From Betaproteobacteria bacterium HGW-Betaproteobacteria-7 (GTDB lineage: Bacteria; Pseudomonadota; Gammaproteobacteria; Burkholderiales; Rhodocyclaceae): a stretch of DNA of 64,000 bases. Positions 15,374 through 22,126 of the stretch are shown piece after piece. The translations under genes and the position numbers were made by a program. The stretch covers positions 80,183 to 144,182 of the forward strand of contig PHCE01000009.1 in NCBI GenBank assembly GCA_002840765.1, read 5' to 3'. How positions within the stretch are numbered: position 1 is the first letter of the stretch; every line of letters starts with the position of its first letter. The notes under the pieces were generated by a model, which saw nothing but the letters and a program-made list of their open reading frames with translations, ran no database searches and had not been told where the DNA came from.

Positions 15374-16357
15374 CTATTTTGCGGCAGCGGCTTCCTGGCC
15401 GACCGGATGAAAGGCCCGGTTGATATAGGCAATGATCGCCCTGATCTCCTTATCTCCAAGTACGGATTTCCAGGCCGGCATGGAGGTGTTGGGTAGTCCT
15501 TCGCGGATGGCATGGGCCAGCGTTTCGCGGGTTGCCTGGCGCATGAATGAAGGACTGCGCAAATCGCGCGGCGGTGGCTCCATGAACTTGCCGATCCAGT
15601 TCTGGCCGCTACCGTCGGCGCCATGACAGAAGGCGCAGTTGTCCTGAAATAGGCGCTCGCCACGTCGCTCCTGGCGGCTCATGCGGACAATCTTTGGGGG
15701 AATGTCGTGCAGTGCATAGGGGCTGGCGCTGGTCATTGCATCAACCTTCGGTGGGTTGGCCAGCGAGAAGTGATTTCGCGGGTAGGAGACCGGGCGCGAT
15801 TCCCACGTTATGTCGTCTTCACCGGCGGCACCACGGTCGTGACAACTGATGCAACTGGCCAGGTAGAGGCGTTTTCCGGCTACCTCGCTGGCGCTCAAGT
15901 TTTCCCAGGGACGGGAAAGCGGAATCTCACCTTTGGCGAACGGGAAGGCAATTCGGTAACGCTCATGTTCCGGCCAGCCGTTCTCGACCGTGTGGTAACG
16001 CGTGTTGTCTGCCTTGCGGCGGACGAACTCGTCGACGATGAAAGTGGCGACAGCAGTCATCTCGCTGTCCGAGATGATCCCGCTGAACGCCTTCATTGCC
16101 GTACCGGGGCGCCCTTTGTGAAGCACGCTCTCTATCTTCGCCACGTCGAGAAGTTCCGGGCTGGCCTGTTTGAAGTTGCTCGGCTTGGGGTTCAGGTAGG
16201 TGGCGGCCAGCGTATTTCCGTCACCAGAATAGCCGTGGCAGAAATAGCAGCGGTAGTTGTAGACGGCACGCCCCTGTTCAACCAGGGAGGTCGTAGCGGC
16301 GACGGGAAGGGCAAGCCAGGCGCCAGCCAGCAGCGCCAGAACGGGACGAATAAGCAT
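15374..16357 (-). CDS. Secreted three-haem class I cytochrome c
   Basis: A 327-residue protein with a signal peptide (about 1-21) and three class I cytochrome modules, each with a CXXCH: CYFCH (37-41), CISCH (169-173), CAFCH (241-245). Modules 1 and 3 carry the downstream GRPGTAMKAF and GLPNTSMPAW segments that supply the Met axial ligand, so these hemes are probably His/Met and higher in potential than the bis-His multihemes nearby. The next gene upstream (16381-17415) is a paralog of the same architecture, 23 bases away, so this is the second gene of that operon. Likely a periplasmic electron shuttle; the partner is not identified. Confidence 0.92.
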   Translation of the reverse strand: MLIRPVLALLAGAWLALPVAATTSLVEQGRAVYNYRCYFCHGYSGDGNTLAATYLNPKPSNFKQASPELLDVAKIESVLHKGRPGTAMKAFSGIISDSEMTAVATFIVDEFVRRKADNTRYHTVENGWPEHERYRIAFPFAKGEIPLSRPWENLSASEVAGKRLYLASCISCHDRGAAGEDDITWESRPVSYPRNHFSLANPPKVDAMTSASPYALHDIPPKIVRMSRQERRGERLFQDNCAFCHGADGSGQNWIGKFMEPPPRDLRSPSFMRQATRETLAHAIREGLPNTSMPAWKSVLGDKEIRAIIAYINRAFHPVGQEAAAAK

Positions 16358-16380
16358 GCTTCTGCTCCGGACGAAGTTGT

Positions 16381-17415
16381 TTATTTTCCCTGCTTGCCGC
16401 GGCCCTGCTGGACAAAACGGCGGAAGACGAACTCGCTGACATCGGTCATTTCCTGCTCGCTGAGGACTTTGCTCCAGGCGGGCATTTCGGCGCCGAGTCG
16501 GCCATCGTGCACGGCCGTATAGATGGCCGGCCTGTTGAAAGCTAGCCGGAAATTCGGATCGATGAAATTGCGCGGCTTCGGATTGATGAAATAGGCGCGC
16601 GGTCCCTTGCCGTCCCCCTTGGTGCCGTGGCAGGTGGCGCAGTTGGCCATGTACATTTTCTCGCCCCTGGCCATATTGCCGGTCAGTCCGTTGGCAAACG
16701 GCAGAGCCATGCCCTCCGCTGCCTGCTGGTCCTGGCGGCCGGAGTGGGCGTTGGTTCCGGAGATGCCGCCGCTGGCCGGCAGCATCAGGCCGGCCCGGAT
16801 GTAATCGACGACGTTGTTGATGTCGCTCGCCGGCAGGCGTTTGGCGAAAGCCGCCATGGCCGTATTCGGGCGCCCGTTGTTGACGGCTGCGAGCATGCGC
16901 TCACGGGTCAGTTCAGCGCGGGCTCGGGGAGTCGTGAAGTCGCGAGGGGGAATCAGACCACTGGCGCTCGGTGCCCCTTGTCCCCGTTCGCCGTGACAAA
17001 CCATGCAGTTCTGAGCGTAGACGACGCGTCCGCGCTGTAACTTTGGATCAAGCGAAACCTGCATGAAAGTCGCCCGAATGTAATCGGCCAGGGCGGCCAT
17101 TTCCTTGTCGTTGAGTTGCGTCTTCCAGCCGGTCATGGCAGTTCCCGGCTTGCCGTGAGTGATGATGGTGATCATCGTCTCCCGAGTCAGTTCAGGGGCG
17201 CGGGTGAAGTCCTTGGGCGGGGGAACGAGACTGTTCTTGGCCCGGCTGTTACCGTCGCCGCGGTCGCCGTGACAGACCGAGCAATAGTTGTGGTAAAGGA
17301 CGTCGGCGCGTATCGAGGCCTTGCCGGGAGGGCGCTCGGTGGCGCTGGTGTTGGTGCTGATCAGCCAAAAAAGAAAGACCAGCATGCTGCTGGCGAGGGG
17401 GGAATACCGGGTCAT
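16381..17415 (-). CDS. Secreted three-haem class I cytochrome c (paralog)
   Basis: A 344-residue protein with a signal peptide (cleavage near residue 26) and three class I modules: CSVCH (45-49), CMVCH (137-141), CATCH (259-263), with Met-ligand segments GKPGTAMTGW, GRPNTAMAAF and RLGAEMPAWS. Three consecutive Met-ligated domains imply an internal chain of high-potential hemes. The ATG at 17415 is preceded by a GTG at 17418; GGAGAG lies just upstream of both. First gene of a two-gene unit read from the sigma54-like element at 17469-17484, divergent from the c5-type cytochrome. Confidence 0.92.
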   Translation of the reverse strand: MTRYSPLASSMLVFLFWLISTNTSATERPPGKASIRADVLYHNYCSVCHGDRGDGNSRAKNSLVPPPKDFTRAPELTRETMITIITHGKPGTAMTGWKTQLNDKEMAALADYIRATFMQVSLDPKLQRGRVVYAQNCMVCHGERGQGAPSASGLIPPRDFTTPRARAELTRERMLAAVNNGRPNTAMAAFAKRLPASDINNVVDYIRAGLMLPASGGISGTNAHSGRQDQQAAEGMALPFANGLTGNMARGEKMYMANCATCHGTKGDGKGPRAYFINPKPRNFIDPNFRLAFNRPAIYTAVHDGRLGAEMPAWSKVLSEQEMTDVSEFVFRRFVQQGRGKQGK

Positions 17416-17468
17416 CACGTCACGCTCTCCGATGAACTTCGTTTTTGATTACTTGACCGCAGGAGACA

Positions 17469-17484
17469 AGCAATATTCAGGCCG
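17469..17484 (-). promoter_or_regulatory. Sigma54-type -24/-12 promoter for the three-haem cytochrome pair
   Basis: Minus-strand CGGCCTGAATATTGCT: exact GG-N10-GC spacing and perfect TTGCT. It shares CGGCCTG with the elements at 42710 and 49975. It is only 14 bases from the divergent element at 17499-17514. Confidence 0.68.
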
Positions 17485-17498
17485 ATATGGCTTTGTGA

Positions 17499-17514
17499 TG
17501 GCATGGCTATTGCT
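17499..17514 (+). promoter_or_regulatory. Sigma54-type -24/-12 promoter for the c5-type cytochrome
   Basis: TGGCATGGCTATTGCT: near-consensus -24 (TGGCAT), perfect TTGCT, exact spacing. The predicted start is near 17525. This sets the cytochrome start at 17561 and excludes longer upstream readings of that frame. Confidence 0.75.
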
Positions 17515-17560
17515 AATACCAACCCAGGTTTTTTCAATGCTGTTCACCGGTCTGGAATGC

Positions 17561-17902
17561 ATGAGCTTTTCGTGGATCTTCTTCGCGTTGCTGCTGGTTC
17601 TGGCTTCGACTGCCCATGCAGCGGATGTGTCAGTCAAGGGGGGCGGCAAGGAGCGTCAGCCACTGAACGGGCGTGAGGTTTATGTTCGCTCATGCGCCAT
17701 GTGCCACTCGACTGGTACTGCTGGCGCCCCGCGTCCCGGCCGTGATGAGGATTGGGCGGAGCGCGCGAAGAAAGGGCCGGCGGAGCTGATGGTATCGGTT
17801 TTGCGTGGCAAGGGTGGCATGCCGCCTAAGGGCGGGAATGCTTCGCTGACGCGGGGTGAGGCCTACCTGGCGTTGGATTACATGTTGAATGGCGAGAAAT
17901 AG
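17561..17902 (+). CDS. Secreted cytochrome c5-type monoheme protein
   Basis: A 113-residue protein with a signal peptide (SFSWIFFALLLVLASTAHA) and one CXXCH (CAMCH, 45-49), followed by GKGGMPPKGG, where the Met is the probable axial ligand. This is the c5 family pattern, and it is closely related to the N-terminal domain of the fusion at 24986-25972. The start was chosen because it begins the signal peptide and lies about 35 bases after the predicted sigma54 transcript start. A strong terminator at 17990-18022 follows. Role: small soluble periplasmic electron carrier (inferred). Confidence 0.9.
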   Translation: MSFSWIFFALLLVLASTAHAADVSVKGGGKERQPLNGREVYVRSCAMCHSTGTAGAPRPGRDEDWAERAKKGPAELMVSVLRGKGGMPPKGGNASLTRGEAYLALDYMLNGEK

Positions 17903-17989
17903 TTTCAGTTTCCAGACAGGCTGCCGGGCAAGAGTACAGCTCCCTGTGCTTGATCACCTCCCTGAACATTTGTTCCGGTAGCCATTTGC

Positions 17990-18022
17990 CCGCAACCCGA
18001 GGAATCGGGTTGCGGTTTTTTT
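17990..18022 (+). terminator. Rho-independent terminator after the c5-type cytochrome
   Basis: CCGCAACCCGA (17990-18000), GGAA loop, TCGGGTTGCGG (18005-18015), then seven T. The 11-base stem is perfect. The ribosome site (GGAG at 18026) of the next cytochrome begins only four bases after the T run. Confidence 0.9.
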
Positions 18023-18035
18023 ATTGGAGTTTGGT

Positions 18036-18752
18036 TTGTTCCTGCGAATTGCCCCTGTGCTGTTAACGCTTGCCTGTCTGAGTGGGCAGGTGCCGGCGGC
18101 TGACATCCGCGGGACGCCTCACAACCTGACCCAGCAGGGAGCCTCGGTTGAAGCGGAGGAGGTCTGCGTGTTTTGCCATACCCCCCAAGTCTCGGCCGAT
18201 AGTGCGGCGCGCAGCGGTATTCTGCTTCAGCCGGCATGGCAGCCCTCACTCTCGGCTAGCCACTCTTTTGTGTTGTTCGACGATATTGGCCGCCTGCAGT
18301 TCGGTGACAAGCCGGCGGTCGGTTCGCAGTCGATCGCTTGCCTGTCCTGCCATGATGCGAATCAGGCATTTTCCGTACAGGCATCGGAAACGGACCACCC
18401 TTTCGGCATTCCCTATCGAGGTTATTCCCGTGGGCGGGAAAGATCCGAGGGCGAGCGCGAGTCTGCCCCCGTGCAGCCCGCGCGGGAAGCCAAAGAACTA
18501 AAGTCGCTCGACGATTTCCGTCTGCCTAGCCACGGGATCGTGGATAACCGAACGGTCTGGTGGGTGTCGGCCTCCGGGGTGACGCCGTTTCGCACGCGTG
18601 CAGATTTGCCGCTGTATGCGCGCCCTTTGCCTGCCGGTGAAGTACCTTTTGTCGAATGTAGCAGTTGCCATGATCCACATGCGAGCAGCCAGTTGTTCCT
18701 GAGAGTGGACAACGCGGGCAGTCGTCTATGTCTGACCTGTCATGACAAGTAA
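18036..18752 (+). CDS. OmcE-like secreted tetraheme cytochrome c (doubled-CXXCH family)
   Basis: A 238-residue protein with a signal peptide (1-21), then DIRGTPHNLT, CVFCH (44-48), CLSCH (102-106), CSSCHDPH and CLTCHDK at the end: four hemes in the arrangement of OmcE-type filament cytochromes (HNL segment, CVFCHTP, CLSCHD, DHP, VECSSCHDPH, FLR, LCLTCH). Unlike its relatives at 20106 and 29973 it has CVFCHTPQ, so a conserved His (a candidate distal haem ligand) is Gln51. The start is TTG at 18036, with GGAG six bases before; a TTG at 18024 is inside the terminator. Likely secreted to the surface; assembly into filaments is inference. Confidence 0.88.
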   Translation: MFLRIAPVLLTLACLSGQVPAADIRGTPHNLTQQGASVEAEEVCVFCHTPQVSADSAARSGILLQPAWQPSLSASHSFVLFDDIGRLQFGDKPAVGSQSIACLSCHDANQAFSVQASETDHPFGIPYRGYSRGRERSEGERESAPVQPAREAKELKSLDDFRLPSHGIVDNRTVWWVSASGVTPFRTRADLPLYARPLPAGEVPFVECSSCHDPHASSQLFLRVDNAGSRLCLTCHDK

Positions 18753-18780
18753 TCGTAAATTTCAAGAACTGGGGGTGGAT

Positions 18781-19926
18781 ATGTTTGCCATTAATGGAAA
18801 CCGAGCGGGCGGCAAGATCGCTGCGTTGATGCTGGCCTTGGCGCTGCTTGGTGGTTGTGCTCCGGTCCAGGAGCGTGGCGATGCGGGGAAGGCCGATTTG
18901 CTGATCTACCCCCCGCCGCCCGATGAGGCGCGCTACGCCTATGAGCGGACGATCTATGGCAGCGCTGATGTCACACCGCGCAACAAGGATGCTGCCCTGA
19001 AGCGGGCATTGACCGGCGAACTGGAAACCTCGGAAGGCCTGGTCAAGCCATATGCGGTGACCGTGCATCGCGGGCGGGTTTTCGTCAGCGATTCGGCCGA
19101 TCGATTCGTCAAGGCCTTTGATGTGCCGGAAGGCCGTTATTTCAAGATCGGTGATGACCCGCTGGGGCCGCTGACCAAGCCTCTGGGACTGGATGTGGAT
19201 GCCGCCGGCAATCTTTATGTGGCTGATGGTACGGCTAAGACGATCATGGTTTACAACCGTGATGGCAAGTACCTGCGCCGGATCGGCGGACCGAAAATCT
19301 TCGAGCGGCTGTCCAGCGTAACCGTCGATGTCGCCGGGGCGCGTCTCTTTGTCACTGATATCGGTGGCGTCTCTTCGGACCAGCACAAGATTCACGTTTT
19401 CGACATCAACGACGGCAGCCATCTGTTCGATCTTGGCAAGCGGGGCATCGGGCCGGGAGAGTTCAATCTGCCGCGGGATGTGGCAATCGGGGCCAATGGC
19501 CAGATCTACGTCGTCGATGGAGGCAACTTCCGGGTCCAGGTCTTCGATCGCAACGGCAAGTTCATGACCAGTTTCGGCTCGGTCGGCAAGCAACTGGGCA
19601 ATTTCGCCCGGCCCAAGGAAATCGCCACCGATCCGGCCGGCAACGTTTATGTCGTTGATGCGGCCTTCGGTAATTTCCAGGTATTCACTGCTGATGGCGA
19701 TTTGCTGATGTTCATCGGCGAGCGCTCGGAGCGGGACGGCCCGGGTCGATACATGCTGCCGTCAGGCATCTATGTCGATGAAGATGGTCGCGTCTACATG
19801 GTCGACCAATGGTTCAAGAAGATAGACGTATTTCGGCCAGCGGCGCTCGCAGCTGACGCGGGTTTCCTGGTCAAGCGGCCAGCCACTGGCGCTGATGGGA
19901 ATTCCGGGGCGGCTTCCCGGCAGTGA
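18781..19926 (+). CDS. NHL-repeat beta-propeller lipoprotein
   Basis: A 381-residue lipoprotein: lipobox LLGGC with Cys26, then about six NHL blades (for example KPLGLDVDAAGNLYVADG, LPRDVAIGANGQIYVVDG, RPKEIATDPAGNVYVVDA). NHL propellers are protein-binding scaffolds and recur beside multihaem cytochrome genes in metal-reducing bacteria. The ATG at 18781 follows GGGGGTGG and starts the lipoprotein signal; an ATG at 18742 overlaps the end of the tetraheme gene and is less likely. Followed by a terminator at 19947-19966. It is paralogous to 28904-29986 and likely helps anchor or export the cytochromes (inferred). Confidence 0.9.
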   Translation: MFAINGNRAGGKIAALMLALALLGGCAPVQERGDAGKADLLIYPPPPDEARYAYERTIYGSADVTPRNKDAALKRALTGELETSEGLVKPYAVTVHRGRVFVSDSADRFVKAFDVPEGRYFKIGDDPLGPLTKPLGLDVDAAGNLYVADGTAKTIMVYNRDGKYLRRIGGPKIFERLSSVTVDVAGARLFVTDIGGVSSDQHKIHVFDINDGSHLFDLGKRGIGPGEFNLPRDVAIGANGQIYVVDGGNFRVQVFDRNGKFMTSFGSVGKQLGNFARPKEIATDPAGNVYVVDAAFGNFQVFTADGDLLMFIGERSERDGPGRYMLPSGIYVDEDGRVYMVDQWFKKIDVFRPAALAADAGFLVKRPATGADGNSGAASRQ

Positions 19927-19946
19927 GAACTGGCGATTCCTGAGAG

Positions 19947-19966
19947 CGGGAAATTCCCGATTTTTT
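19947..19966 (+). terminator. Rho-independent terminator after the NHL lipoprotein
   Basis: CGGGA-AAT-TCCCG (19947-19959) followed by ATTTTTT. A short stem, but with a clean T run and the right location. Confidence 0.65.
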
Positions 19967-20026
19967 GTATGGGTATTGCTTCGGTGTTTTCGGTTAATTG
20001 CTTGAATTTATTGAGGTTTGTTTGGC

Positions 20027-20042
20027 TGGCACGTGGCTTGCT
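20027..20042 (+). promoter_or_regulatory. Consensus sigma54 promoter for the tetraheme cytochrome at 20106
   Basis: TGGCACGTGGCTTGCT matches the TGGCACG-N4-TTGCW consensus at every fixed position. The predicted start is near 20053, giving a leader of about 53 bases. ATTGCTT occurs twice upstream (19975-19981 and 19997-20003, 22 bases apart) and could be part of an activator site. Confidence 0.9.
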
Positions 20043-20105
20043 AAATAGTTGTAGGTCGGGCCGGCTGGCTCGTTCTTGATCAATTATTTTCGGTCGGGGG
20101 TTTTT

Positions 20106-20981
20106 ATGTCCAATCAAACCAGGGAAGCACGTGGCATTGCCAGGCTTGTGGTCAAGGTGCTTACGCTCGCCGCGTTCGCTCTTGGCGCAGTCGGGGCGCA
20201 TGCCGGTATTGCCAACACCAAGCACAATCTCGGCGCCGATAACGCTGCCAACGAAAACTACATGACGACCGGCACCACGGAAATCTGTGTTTTCTGCCAT
20301 ACGCCGCACGCGTCGAACACCGCCGTCCAGGCGCCGTTGTGGAACAAGCCGGTCGCCGCCGGCACCAGCTACACCACCTACACCACCGCAACCTCGGCGA
20401 CCATCGACGGCTCGGTCGACATGTCCGGCATCTCGCTGGCCTGTCTCTCCTGCCATGACGGCACCCAGGCCATGGATACCATGATCAACAAGCCGGGTTC
20501 GGGTGGCTATGCCGCTGCCGGCGCCGCTATCACCGGTGGCGTGTGGACCGGGGCTCGCCAGAGTTCAGGGGCGATGACCAATGCCGGCGAATTCATCTCC
20601 ATGCTCGGTACCGATCTGACCAATGATCACCCGGTTGGCATTCAGTATTGCGGCGGCGGTGTTTCCACCGGCGGCGCCGTCACCACGGCAGCGTCCACCG
20701 GTAGCTGCCGGGATGCCGATTTCAATGCGCCGGCGAACGGCCTCATCGGTGGTCATCGTGCCTGGTGGGTGGATACCTCAGCCGGTGCCAACGGTTCGCG
20801 TCAGAAGACCGACATGATCCTCTACGCTCGGGCGCCGACCCTCGCCGGTGACGCAACCAGCGGCCAGTACCAGCCGTTCGTCGAGTGTGCCAGCTGCCAT
20901 GATCCCCATACCGAGAACGCCACCTTCCTGCGCGTTCCCAACACGCAGAGTGCTGTCTGCCTGGCATGTCATAACAAGTAA
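20106..20981 (+). CDS. OmcE-like secreted tetraheme cytochrome c
   Basis: A 291-residue protein with a signal peptide (about 1-33), an N-terminal NTKHNL (H40), CVFCHTPH (C61-H65, then H68), CLSCHDGT (113-117), NDHPVG, VECASCHDPH and a terminal CLACHNK: four CXXCH sites in OmcE order with Gly/Ala/Thr-rich loops. In OmcS/OmcE filaments one haem is ligated by a histidine of the neighbouring subunit; H40 is a candidate. It has its own consensus sigma54 promoter and an immediate terminator, as expected for an abundant structural subunit. It is the best candidate in the window for a filament protein (inference). Confidence 0.92.
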   Translation: MSNQTREARGIARLVVKVLTLAAFALGAVGAHAGIANTKHNLGADNAANENYMTTGTTEICVFCHTPHASNTAVQAPLWNKPVAAGTSYTTYTTATSATIDGSVDMSGISLACLSCHDGTQAMDTMINKPGSGGYAAAGAAITGGVWTGARQSSGAMTNAGEFISMLGTDLTNDHPVGIQYCGGGVSTGGAVTTAASTGSCRDADFNAPANGLIGGHRAWWVDTSAGANGSRQKTDMILYARAPTLAGDATSGQYQPFVECASCHDPHTENATFLRVPNTQSAVCLACHNK

Positions 20982-21014
20982 AGGTTGCGGGCAACCGCAC
21001 CAGTCCTGGCAATC

Positions 21015-21048
21015 GGGCCGGCCCGCAAGGTGTTCGGCCCTTTTTTTT
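21015..21048 (+). terminator. Rho-independent terminator directly upstream of the parvulin ribosome site
   Basis: GGGCCG (21015-21020), 14-base loop, CGGCCC (21035-21040), then eight T (21041-21048). The GGAGG of the next gene follows two bases later, so downstream genes are either read through at reduced level or separately promoted. Confidence 0.85.
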
Positions 21049-21062
21049 CTGGAGGTAATCAC

Positions 21063-22121
21063 GTGAGCAAATATCCCCAAGCCTGCTGTCGCCTTGGCCT
21101 TGCCCTGTTGGCGATACTGCCAGCGCTGCCGATGGTGCATGCGCAGGCAGCGGTCACTGCGCAACCTCATGCCGCCGAAGCCAGGCCAGCCGAGGCGGCT
21201 GTTCGCAAGGATGCCCATGATCGTGTCTTTGCCATCATCAACGGCCGAGCCGTGCCCACTGCCGATTACGAGAGCGCGTTCACCACGCTGGTTCGTCAGC
21301 GGTTCTATCACGGCCAGATCCCCGAAAGCGAGCTGGCCGGCGTCCGCGACGAAATCAAGCACAAGCTGGTGCAACGCATCGTTCTGCTGGAGGAGGCAGA
21401 GCGCCGCAAGATCGCTGCCGACGAGACATTGATCGAGGAAACGCTGGCCGGCTACGAAAAGCGCTACACCAATAGTCCGCAATGGCAGCAGAACCGTGAG
21501 CAGTTGTTGCCGGAATTGCGCCGCCAGCTTGCCGAACAGAGCCTGATCGCCCAGTTGGACAAGCAGGTCCGCGATTTGCCGGCGCCAACCGAGGATGAGG
21601 TGCGCGCTCACTACGACAGCCATCCAGAGCTGTTTACCGAGCCGGAAAAACTGCGCATGTCGGTGATTCTGCTTGCTGTCGATCCCTCGTCGCCGGCGAC
21701 CGCCTGGCAGGCCACGCGCGAGGAGGCCAAGGCGATCTACGGGCGTCTTGTCAACGGCGCCGATTTCGAGGAAGCGGCGCGCCTGCACTCGAGCGTGTAT
21801 GCCGAGAAGAGCGGTGACATGGGCTATCTACATCGCGGCATGCTGCCCGAGCTGATTCAGAAGAAGGTGGATCAATTCGAGGTCGGCAAGGTCAATGAGC
21901 CGCTGGATACCCTCGAAGGCGTCGCCATCTTCCGCCTGGCCGAACGCCTGGCAGCCAACAAGCGTGATTTCGTTGATGTCGCTGTGCGCGCACGGGAATT
22001 GCTCATTCGTGAACGTCAGGACGCGGCATGGAAAAGCCTGATCGAACGCCTGGTTGCCAAGGCCGACGTACGTTTCATGTATACCGCATCCTCCGATCGA
22101 CATGAGGCTACCCAAAAGTAG
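21063..22121 (+). CDS. Periplasmic parvulin-type peptidyl-prolyl isomerase (PpiC/SurA-like)
   Basis: A 352-residue protein with a signal peptide (about 1-28), a SurA-like N-terminal helical region (RVFAIINGRAVPTADYESAF), a long helical linker (about 90-180) and a rotamase domain (about 195-300: EEAARLHSSVYAEKSGDMGYLHRGML). It probably folds or chaperones outer-membrane or secreted partners; parvulins are recurrent neighbours of multihaem cytochrome and porin genes. The GTG start at 21063 follows GGAGG at seven bases. Its stop lies five bases before the start used for the beta-barrel gene, suggesting a dedicated foldase for that barrel. Confidence 0.9.
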   Translation: MSKYPQACCRLGLALLAILPALPMVHAQAAVTAQPHAAEARPAEAAVRKDAHDRVFAIINGRAVPTADYESAFTTLVRQRFYHGQIPESELAGVRDEIKHKLVQRIVLLEEAERRKIAADETLIEETLAGYEKRYTNSPQWQQNREQLLPELRRQLAEQSLIAQLDKQVRDLPAPTEDEVRAHYDSHPELFTEPEKLRMSVILLAVDPSSPATAWQATREEAKAIYGRLVNGADFEEAARLHSSVYAEKSGDMGYLHRGMLPELIQKKVDQFEVGKVNEPLDTLEGVAIFRLAERLAANKRDFVDVAVRARELLIRERQDAAWKSLIERLVAKADVRFMYTASSDRHEATQK

Positions 22122-22126
22122 CCCTA

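Noticed and set aside
18742..18780. ATG at 18742 as start of the NHL lipoprotein
   Set aside because: It would put 13 residues before the lipoprotein signal and lacks a ribosome site; the ATG at 18781 has GGGGGTGG.
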